From contig CAMYWN010000003.1 of the NCBI GenBank assembly GCA_947302765.1, forward strand, positions 1 through 39,399: a stretch of 39,399 bases of DNA. The letters run 5' to 3'. The notes under the pieces were generated by a model. That model was not told the DNA's origin, did no database searches, and saw only the letters and a list, made by a program, of their open reading frames with translations. Positions 32,365-38,410 of the stretch are shown piece by piece. Source of the DNA: an uncultured Candidatus Saccharibacteria bacterium. Lineage in GTDB: Bacteria; Patescibacteriota; Saccharimonadia; Saccharimonadales; Saccharimonadaceae. The position numbers and the translations under genes are program-made. The first letter of the stretch is position 1, and every line of letters starts with the position of its first letter.

Positions 32365-32416
32365 TTAGCGATTGGCAGGATGAAAACCGTAGGTTCGGAC
32401 GTCGTAGGAGGTGAGT

Positions 32417-32446
32417 AAAAATCCCAAATCTTGTTTGGGATTTTTT
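32417..32446. terminator. Terminator-like hairpin in the third repeat interval
   Basis: AAAAATCCCAAA pairs with TTTGGGATTTTT around a short loop. It is followed by a GC-rich stretch (about 32450-32486) with no recognised content, then repeat copy 3. Confidence 0.7.
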
Positions 32447-32486
32447 GAACCGACGCCCGGCGTAGTGGGCGAGCGCAGCGAGGCCA

Positions 32487-32507
32487 CGAATCCTGCCGGT
32501 CCAGCCA
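32487..32507 (+). repeat. tRNA-Gln 3'-end repeat, copy 3
   Basis: Perfect 21-bp copy of tRNA positions 56-76, 327 bp from the tRNA's own end. Confidence 0.95.
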
Positions 32508-32726
32508 GAGCGTTTTCAATTGCATTAAAACACTTTTTGCTTTTATCTTCCATATTCCCCTCACTTTCTAGCATTTTAAGATGCTTAGTAGTCATTTATA
32601 CTGCTACTCTAAGCCAAAATATAAATAAGCGGGTGCTAAGAACGGTTTTACTCATATTTTTATTTTAGCATACGTTTTCGGGGCGATTTTATGGCGCATG
32701 TGCTTTCATAATAATGAGTTTTCTCG

Positions 32727-32732
32727 TATAAT
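32727..32732 (+). promoter_or_regulatory. -10 box of the membrane pyrophosphatase gene
   Basis: TATAAT with TTCATA-like -35 about 17 bp upstream. The leader is about 50 nt and ends with AAGGAGGTG before the ATG. Confidence 0.55.
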
Positions 32733-32787
32733 TTATCTTGATGCTTTGAGGTTAGCTATTGTACGTTAAAAAGGAGGTGTATAAGAT

Positions 32788-34944
32788 ATGTTAGCTACAA
32801 TAGTTTACATCGGTACTTTTGCGATCACGGTGATCGCACTACTTTTGGTCGCATGTAACTTCATTGGTTTACGTAAGCGCAATGAGGGGCAGGAGAACAT
32901 GGTAGAGCTTGCGGGAATTATCCGCGATGGAGCAAATTCTTTCCTGAAGCAGGAGTACGTAATCATTGCTCCGTTGGCTGTGTTGTTTGCCTTTATGTAT
33001 TCGTGTCTTAGCGAATGGACGGCGGGTGGCGCTTTTATATTTGGCGCCGCGTTAAACACGACTGCTGCCATTATCGGCATGAAGGCGCAAACCTACGGCA
33101 ATGTTCGGACGACCAATGCGGCTCTGGTGACGAAGAAAGAGAGTCGCACGATGCGCGTGGCCTTGCTCGGTGGTAGCGTGGGCGGATTTGCGGTCCCGGC
33201 GTTTGGTCTGCTTGGGTTCCTAATCGTCTTCTTAGTGTCGGGTGGACCTGAAGGTGTACACCAGTTAGGTACGGGTATTTTGAAGCTGTCTACTACTGCA
33301 GTCTTGGCGGCGAGGTTAGAGTGCTTCGGGTTGGGATATTCTCTGATCGGGATGTTTAGCCGAATTGCGGGCGGTATCTATACTAAATCCGCAGACATTT
33401 CGGCGGATTTGGTAGGAAAGAACCATCACAATTTCCCAGAAGATGATCCGCGGATGCCGAATACGATTGCGGATTTCATCGGAGATATGATGAACGACGC
33501 ATTCGGAAACTTTACGGATCTCGGCGAGAGCTATATAGCCTCGACGGTGTTCTGTATTATAATGGCGACACAGTTGTACGCTGATGATGCGGAAGCATTG
33601 ATGGTGGCTTGTCTATTTCCGATCATTCTGTCCGCAGGCGGGCTGTTAAGCAGCCTCATCGGCGTAATGACAGTAATTGCCATTAATCGCAAGCGCACGA
33701 CGCTGGACGAAAACGGAAACGAGGTCGTTGTATCGAGAGAGATCTCTGATATTGGCGCTGAGCTTGCGTTTACGACCACTGTTTCTTCGGTAGTTATCGT
33801 CATAGTAGCTCTAGCGGGAGCGTTTGTTCTCTTTAGGGACACCAGCATGTTTAAATATGGCTTCTGGTCGCCCTTTGCGGCGGCGATGTTCGGCATCGTA
33901 AGTTCGGTTGCGATTGGCAAACTCGCTGAGTATTATACGAGCTCAAAATACCATCACGTTCAGGGGCTTGTAAAAATGGCGTATGAAGATACGTCGTTCT
34001 TAGTGAGCGCTGGAGATTTCTTGGGCTATCTTAGCGCGGTTATTGCGATGTTGATACTGTCGTTTTCTATCATAGGTGCTCTTTTCGTTTGTGGCGGCCC
34101 TTATGGGTTGGTAGTGGCGGCAGTTGGGATGCTGTCGTTCGCGGGTACAACCATCACGATTGACGCATTCGGGCCGATCGCGGATAATGCTGGTGGGATT
34201 GCCGAAGGGTGCCATCTGCCTCCGGATGTACGGAGGATCACGGATGCTCTGGATGCATGTGGCAATACGACGGCAGCAATCGGCAAGGGCAATGCCATAG
34301 GTTCGGCGGCTTTCGTGACAGCAGCGGAAATCTATGTATACCTTAACTCTTATGCTGGAGACATGCTGTTGATCGATGCGGCAGGCATGATTGTTTCTGG
34401 ATTGCTCGCTGGTGGGGCATTTGTGCTATTGTTTTGTTTCTTCTTGGGCAGAAATACGACCAGCGCTGCGTATTCGCTTGCCAATATCGGTGAAAAACAA
34501 CTAACCGATGAGGTAATTGCAGGGACGCAGCTACCGGATTATGAAGAGGTTATATCGGCGGCCGCTCGAGATGCGTTGAAATATATGGTCGCCCCGGCGC
34601 TGATTCCCTTCCTTGCTCCGCTCCTTGGATTTGGTTTTGGCCCGAACTTTGTGTTTGGAATGATGCTTGGACAAATGGTTGTCGCCATTTTCTTAGCATT
34701 GTACAACGGAAATTCGGGTGGCGCTTGGGATAATGCTAAGAAGTACATTGAAGGATTGTTAGCCCATGATCCGACTAATCCAATCTTGATAGCCGCAGAC
34801 AAGGCTTCGGTCATTGGAGACACCATCGGCGATATCCGAAAGGATGTTTTAGCCGTGTGCCTTGATATATACATTAAGATTATGTGTAACGAGGCTATTG
34901 TCTTAGCAGGACTGTTCACCGCGCACCATTTCCTGAAAATATAA
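32788..34944 (+). CDS. hppA: Membrane-bound proton/sodium-translocating pyrophosphatase, divergent
   Basis: 718 aa, about 16 membrane helices. It splits pyrophosphate and pumps H+ or Na+. Recognisable core motifs are GGIYTKSADISADLVGK, FPEDDPRMPNTIADFIGD, DAFGPIADNAGGIAEG, DALDACGNTTAAIGKG and GGAWDNAKKYIE. The Ala-Ala after GNTT is the K+-dependent signature (Lys in K+-independent enzymes). The second Asp cluster is unusual: the normal DNVGDNVGD segment reads DFIGDMMND, keeping the Asps but losing the Asn/Val context. The C-terminal PFKDTSGP is IRKDVLAV. Strong AAGGAGGTG before the ATG. It could save energy in a cell with little respiration. Confidence 0.92.
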   Translation: MLATIVYIGTFAITVIALLLVACNFIGLRKRNEGQENMVELAGIIRDGANSFLKQEYVIIAPLAVLFAFMYSCLSEWTAGGAFIFGAALNTTAAIIGMKAQTYGNVRTTNAALVTKKESRTMRVALLGGSVGGFAVPAFGLLGFLIVFLVSGGPEGVHQLGTGILKLSTTAVLAARLECFGLGYSLIGMFSRIAGGIYTKSADISADLVGKNHHNFPEDDPRMPNTIADFIGDMMNDAFGNFTDLGESYIASTVFCIIMATQLYADDAEALMVACLFPIILSAGGLLSSLIGVMTVIAINRKRTTLDENGNEVVVSREISDIGAELAFTTTVSSVVIVIVALAGAFVLFRDTSMFKYGFWSPFAAAMFGIVSSVAIGKLAEYYTSSKYHHVQGLVKMAYEDTSFLVSAGDFLGYLSAVIAMLILSFSIIGALFVCGGPYGLVVAAVGMLSFAGTTITIDAFGPIADNAGGIAEGCHLPPDVRRITDALDACGNTTAAIGKGNAIGSAAFVTAAEIYVYLNSYAGDMLLIDAAGMIVSGLLAGGAFVLLFCFFLGRNTTSAAYSLANIGEKQLTDEVIAGTQLPDYEEVISAAARDALKYMVAPALIPFLAPLLGFGFGPNFVFGMMLGQMVVAIFLALYNGNSGGAWDNAKKYIEGLLAHDPTNPILIAADKASVIGDTIGDIRKDVLAVCLDIYIKIMCNEAIVLAGLFTAHHFLKI

Positions 34945-34969
34945 GTTCATTGATGAACTTCTGTACCTT

Positions 34970-35004
34970 AAAAGCACCCCGGCTTTACGCCGGGGGCTTT
35001 TTGT
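34970..35004 (+). terminator. Intrinsic terminator of hppA
   Basis: CCCCGGC-TTTAC-GCCGGGG with outer AAAAGC/GCTTTT pairing and a T run. A smaller AAGTTCA/TGAACTT hairpin lies just before it at 34943-34960. Confidence 0.9.
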
Positions 35005-35034
35005 CCTTAGTTGGTTTGCCTAGGCAGTAAGGTT

Positions 35035-35081
35035 GTTTAAGTAGCGATTTTTCCGCCCAATGAAGGTTTAAGTAGCGATTT
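35035..35081 (+). repeat. 16-bp direct repeat, 31 bp apart, upstream of rlmH
   Basis: GTTTAAGTAGCGATTT occurs at 35035-35050 and 35066-35081. The 31-bp period equals about three helical turns. It lies about 45 bp upstream of a -10 box (35125-35130) that has a poor -35, as expected for an activator site. Confidence 0.6.
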
Positions 35082-35124
35082 ATCTACACAGCAACGTATA
35101 AGTCTGCCGCTGTCGTCTTAATGA

Positions 35125-35130
35125 TATAAT
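35125..35130 (+). promoter_or_regulatory. -10 box of rlmH
   Basis: TATAAT, 6 bp before the ATG; no recognisable -35. Confidence 0.55.
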
Positions 35131-35136
35131 GAAAGC

Positions 35137-35568
35137 ATGATTAGGATTATTGCCGGAGGAAAGAAAAATACGGAGTGGGTACAGGAAGCGGTTTCGGAAT
35201 ACGAGAAGCGGCTAAGGAAGCCGTTTGATTTGAAATTTGAGTTTATGGAGGAGGACAAGTTGAATAAAAGATTGGCTGATTGGCCGTTTTCGGGGCGGGA
35301 GTTTGTAATCTGTTGTGATGAGCGTGGGAAAAATATATCATCAGATGAATATTCTTTTATGTTAGAGCGAGCGTTTCTGGATTCTAGAGATGTAGTGATT
35401 TTGATTGGTGGAGCGTATGGATTCGATGATGCGGTTAGAGCTAAATCAGATTTTGTTTGGAGTTTTTCAAAATTAGTCTTTCCACATATGATTGCGAGAT
35501 TAATCGTAGTTGAGCAGGTTTATCGAGCACAAGAGATAGCTCGGGGTGGAAAATATCATCATGAATAA
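35137..35568 (+). CDS. rlmH: 23S rRNA pseudouridine1915-N3 methyltransferase RlmH
   Basis: 143 aa, near the usual 155. A SPOUT methyltransferase: FVICCDERGKNISSDEYS, the SAM-binding trefoil loop VILIGGAYGFDD, and FPHMIARLIVVEQVYRAQEIARGGKYHHE, which is the diagnostic C-terminus of RlmH/OrfX. It methylates pseudouridine 1915 in helix 69 of assembled ribosomes. The ATG is 6 bp after TATAAT with no Shine-Dalgarno. Alone on its strand here. Confidence 0.95.
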   Translation: MIRIIAGGKKNTEWVQEAVSEYEKRLRKPFDLKFEFMEEDKLNKRLADWPFSGREFVICCDERGKNISSDEYSFMLERAFLDSRDVVILIGGAYGFDDAVRAKSDFVWSFSKLVFPHMIARLIVVEQVYRAQEIARGGKYHHE

Positions 35569-35680
35569 TATTCGTCCGGTAATATAACTGTGCGAATTAA
35601 ATTGTCTTTTTAGTGGCGGTGACCCAGAACAATATAAGGCATCTACTAGTTATGATGCCCCGTGAGCTTGTTTAGTTTTT

Positions 35681-35704
35681 AAAAACCACCCCTTTTGGGG
35701 TGGC
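35681..35704. terminator. Terminator of the HTH/coiled-coil operon
   Basis: CCACCCC-TTTT-GGGGTGG. On the minus strand the stem is followed by TTTTT, so it ends the gene at 35719; the other side is weaker. Upstream, GGCATC/GATGCC (35638-35659) is a small extra stem. Otherwise 35569-35680 shows no feature. Confidence 0.85.
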
Positions 35705-35718
35705 TAGTTGATATAATT

Positions 35719-36876
35719 CTATTGATAGTCGTCTTTATCAATAGAATTGAAGGCTGCTTCGATTCCTACATCATCAAAGATAACCATGGTTTCAAAGTCT
35801 TTTTTGATGCCATTAGTTATCGCGATTACATGGGCTAGAACTCGAATTTTGTCTAGAGTAAGCCCCTTCACTGCTTTGACATCCTTTTTGAGCACAATCT
35901 TAGTATAGATCTGTTCGCCCTCGCTCATGAAGCGATCTTCAATCGGATACGGCCGATCACCCTGAACTGCAGAAATCTGAGATGTGTTTTCCACAAACAC
36001 CGTCACTACAGAGAGCTGGCAAATCTGCTCTTCTACGGAGTCTAGTTCCTTCTTTGCCTCTTTTTTCTGTTCAGTAATTCTACACATCTCCTCGCCCAGA
36101 GAAGTATAACGCTGTCTGACCTGGTCATACTGTTCGGTAACCGAATCAAGTGACCGCATCAATTGATCAAGCCGATTCGAGAGCTCTTTCAAGTCATTGA
36201 TACATGCCCTTCTCCGACCAACTAGTTTCCCATGTTGTTCTTCAAATGACTTGACACTCGCCACCAACCCGTCTCTGCGGGCAGTAAGGTCTTTAAGGAT
36301 TGGATTTGCGTCTCGTTCAGAAACATCAGGTATATCGGCCTGCTTCTCGAGTTCTATGTTTTTTCTCAGTGTATCCCCGTCAGCTACGGCGTCATTTGCA
36401 CCACTATTGTCCCCTTGTTTTGTGTAAGCAGCGTCTTCCATTCTTTCTGGCTTCCTTTTCCTAAGCTTGTTTTTAGCTCTAGCTTTTGCTTTAGAATTCG
36501 ACTCAAGACTCCATAGCAGCTTACTTTGACGCCCAAGACATGTATAATTGAGAAAATGCTTCACCTCTTTCTCTCCGTAGCCATACTGATTCTTGATGTC
36601 TGTGAAGGAAAGACCACTTTTAGCGGCCTTCTGAAGAAGATTTACGGTAAGCCCTCGACCCCCTGTAAACTTATCCGTCTGCTGTCCCTGCTCAGTATGT
36701 GTAGGTTCAGGATTTTCCTGATTTGCTAACGATTTCGGCTCAACGTGTGTCGTTCTAGGTTCAGGATTTTTCTGATTTACTAACGGTTTCGGCTCAACGC
36801 GCGTCGTTTCAAGGTTTCTCGTCTCACTTGTCGATTGCTTCTGATCTCTTCCAGATTTTTTAGGATTCTTCTTCAT
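35719..36876 (-). CDS. Coiled-coil protein with 18-residue repeats, partner of a small HTH protein
   Basis: 385 aa, family unknown. The order is: a basic start (MKKNPKKSGRDQKQ), two 18-residue tandem repeats (TTxVEPKxLxNQxNPEPx) mirrored by a 54-bp DNA repeat, an HTH-like segment (LLQKAAKSGLSFTDIKNQYG), a basic patch (KAKARAKNKLRKRKPE), and a coiled coil of about 100 residues. A C-terminal globular part (TLDKIRVLAHVIAITNGIKK) ends the chain. No signal peptide or membrane helix. The ATG at 36876 has GGAGTGGGAAG upstream and overlaps the HTH gene by 17 bp. This is tight coupling, as in brnTA. A DNA- or RNA-associated role is possible. Confidence 0.75.
   Translation of the reverse strand: MKKNPKKSGRDQKQSTSETRNLETTRVEPKPLVNQKNPEPRTTHVEPKSLANQENPEPTHTEQGQQTDKFTGGRGLTVNLLQKAAKSGLSFTDIKNQYGYGEKEVKHFLNYTCLGRQSKLLWSLESNSKAKARAKNKLRKRKPERMEDAAYTKQGDNSGANDAVADGDTLRKNIELEKQADIPDVSERDANPILKDLTARRDGLVASVKSFEEQHGKLVGRRRACINDLKELSNRLDQLMRSLDSVTEQYDQVRQRYTSLGEEMCRITEQKKEAKKELDSVEEQICQLSVVTVFVENTSQISAVQGDRPYPIEDRFMSEGEQIYTKIVLKKDVKAVKGLTLDKIRVLAHVIAITNGIKKDFETMVIFDDVGIEAAFNSIDKDDYQ
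36704..36811 (-). repeat. 54-bp tandem repeat within the coiled-coil gene
   Basis: Two units of 54 bp (starting at 36704 and 36758) encode the 18-residue repeats; they differ at a handful of positions. Confidence 0.8.
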
Positions 36877-37204
36877 CTTCCCACTCCTTGATCTCGTTGC
36901 TAACGATTTGCTGCATTTCTTCGATTCTCTGCTTCGCCTGCTCTGCCTTTTCGCAAAAATCTTCTCCAATAAATGGTTTTGCCGATGAGCGAGTTCGACC
37001 GGCACGATGTGATTTGTTGGGACTCTCCAATAAATCTCTATAGTTTATTCCGTGCTCCTCTGCTATTACCCGAACCTCATCATAGGCCGTGCACCTCGAT
37101 ATATCGCATTTTACTGCTATCTCCAAAATCGTGTATCCTTCCTCCCTAAGAGGAAAGAATTTTTCTTTGAATTGTCGCCTTCTTATACTTATTCTTTGAC
37201 TCAT
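36860..37204 (-). CDS. Small helix-turn-helix protein
   Basis: 114 aa. A basic start (SQRISIRRRQFKEKF) leads to a helix-turn-helix of sigma-region-4 or transposase type (REEGYTILEIAVKCDISRCT, then AYDEVRVIAEEHGI). The C-terminal half is charged and helical (EQAKQRIEEMQQIVSNEIKEWEDEEES). It probably binds DNA. ATG at 37204 follows AAAGGGGGTG; an ATG six codons earlier lacks a site. The promoter is close to consensus (TTGACA, 16 bp, TATAAT). It forms a two-gene unit with the coiled-coil protein and faces away from tsaD. Confidence 0.8.
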   Translation of the reverse strand: MSQRISIRRRQFKEKFFPLREEGYTILEIAVKCDISRCTAYDEVRVIAEEHGINYRDLLESPNKSHRAGRTRSSAKPFIGEDFCEKAEQAKQRIEEMQQIVSNEIKEWEDEEES

Positions 37205-37241
37205 TTTGTCACCCCCTTTCATTTCAAAGAATACTTTCCTT

Positions 37242-37280
37242 ATTATATCATATACATTCTCTTTGTCAATGGTGTATAAT
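37242..37280. promoter_or_regulatory. Divergent promoters of tsaD and the HTH operon
   Basis: Minus strand: TTGACA (37264-37269), 16 bp, TATAAT (37242-37247). Plus strand: TATAAT at 37275-37280, 6 bp before the tsaD ATG. The minus -35 lies in the tsaD spacer, so the two compete. Confidence 0.7.
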
Positions 37281-37286
37281 AAGGGA

Positions 37287-38360
37287 ATGAAGATTCTCGG
37301 AATAGAGACGAGCTGTGACGAAACCGCCGCGGCTGTAGTGGAAGATGGGGTGAAGATACTGTCAAATGTAGTGGTGAGCCAGATTGATATTTTTGCTGCC
37401 TATGGTGGCGTGATTCCGGAGGTGGCCGCGAGAAGTCATCTGGAGGCTATGCTGCCCGTAGTTGATAAGGCGCTAGAAGACGCCCATTGTGACTGGGGAG
37501 ACATCGATGCAATTGCGGTGACACATGCGCCGGGCCTACTGGGGTCGTTACTAGTTGGAACTTTAACTGCGAGAACGCTGGCGATTTTACACAATAAGCC
37601 GCTCTATGCAGTACATCATTTGAAGTCACATGTATATGCAAATTGGATTAGTGACGGACAAAAAGATGATTTTCCTAGTTTTCCTTTGCTTGCACTAGTA
37701 GTATCGGGAGGACACACGCAGATTTTGTATATGCCGGGACATAATCAGTTTGAGATTATCGGAACTACACATGATGATGCGGTAGGCGAATGTTTCGACA
37801 AGGTAGCGAAGATATTGGGGCTACCTTATCCTGGAGGGCCGAGTATTTCTAAGGCAGCCTCTAGTGGTGACGCTGATAAATATAAATTGCCGCATCCGAA
37901 GGTTGCGGGGCTTGATTTTTCGTTTTCGGGGCTAAAGACTGCGGTTCTTAGAACTGTACAAAAAGAGCTCGGGGTGCCGATTTCTTACCCGTCACATCAA
38001 CTGAAGGATTTGTTGTCGGCTCAGCAAGTGAATGATTTTGCGGCGTCGTTCCAGAAGACAGCCGTGGCGATATTGGTTGAAAAGTTAAAGAAGGCCTTGG
38101 AGCAATATCCGGACGCGAAGTCCGTGGTGGTAGCTGGCGGGGTGAGTGCGAATGCGGAGCTGAAAAAACAGGTTCATGAGATGGTCAGTTCACTTGCTAG
38201 TGGCGAACCAGAGATACGGGCGTATTTCCCCGCCCTTTCACTTGCGGGAGATAATGGCGCGATGGTGGGGGCGGCGTGCTACTTCGAGATTCAATCCGGC
38301 GTGGAACCCGTAGACCCATACTCGCTTAATATTTATCCTAGGATATCGATTGAGAGTTAA
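37287..38360 (+). CDS. tsaD: tRNA N6-threonylcarbamoyladenosine transferase TsaD
   Basis: 357 aa, usual length. It makes t6A at position 37 of ANN-decoding tRNAs with TsaB and TsaE. Landmarks: ILGIETSCDETAAAVVEDG, GGVIPEVAARSH, THAPGLLGSLLVG, metal-binding histidines in HHLKSHVYA, SGGHTQI, DDAVGECFDKVAKILGLPYPGGP and the late VAGGVSANAELK. The last four are the ASKHA nucleotide fold. ATG at 37287 is 6 bp after TATAAT, and the frame upstream would cross the divergent promoter. Confidence 0.97.
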   Translation: MKILGIETSCDETAAAVVEDGVKILSNVVVSQIDIFAAYGGVIPEVAARSHLEAMLPVVDKALEDAHCDWGDIDAIAVTHAPGLLGSLLVGTLTARTLAILHNKPLYAVHHLKSHVYANWISDGQKDDFPSFPLLALVVSGGHTQILYMPGHNQFEIIGTTHDDAVGECFDKVAKILGLPYPGGPSISKAASSGDADKYKLPHPKVAGLDFSFSGLKTAVLRTVQKELGVPISYPSHQLKDLLSAQQVNDFAASFQKTAVAILVEKLKKALEQYPDAKSVVVAGGVSANAELKKQVHEMVSSLASGEPEIRAYFPALSLAGDNGAMVGAACYFEIQSGVEPVDPYSLNIYPRISIES

Positions 38361-38363
38361 GCT

Positions 38364-38394
38364 CAAAAAATAGGCTCGTGGTGAGCCTATTTTC
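38364..38394. terminator. Bidirectional terminator between tsaD and the last gene
   Basis: AAAATAGGCTC-GTGGT-GAGCCTATTTT. A T run follows the stem on both strands; it ends the convergent transcripts. Confidence 0.9.
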
Positions 38395-38410
38395 TTAGTT
38401 GTGTGAGGTT

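Larger units (their letters stand above)
32365..32655 (-). pseudogene. Possible broken short gene running into the tRNA-Gln repeats
   Basis: On the minus strand TAAAAT lies 6 bp before an ATG at 32655, the spacing of true genes here. It opens a 19-codon frame ending in TAA. The same frame resumes at once with ATG (32595). Within it GAGGGGAAT precedes another ATG (EDKSKKCFNAIENA). The frame then enters repeat copy 3 and the hairpin region, where the protein has no sense. This could be the 5' end of a gene cut off by insertion of the repeat array, or chance. The remaining 32656-32787 holds only the hppA promoter and leader. Confidence 0.25.
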
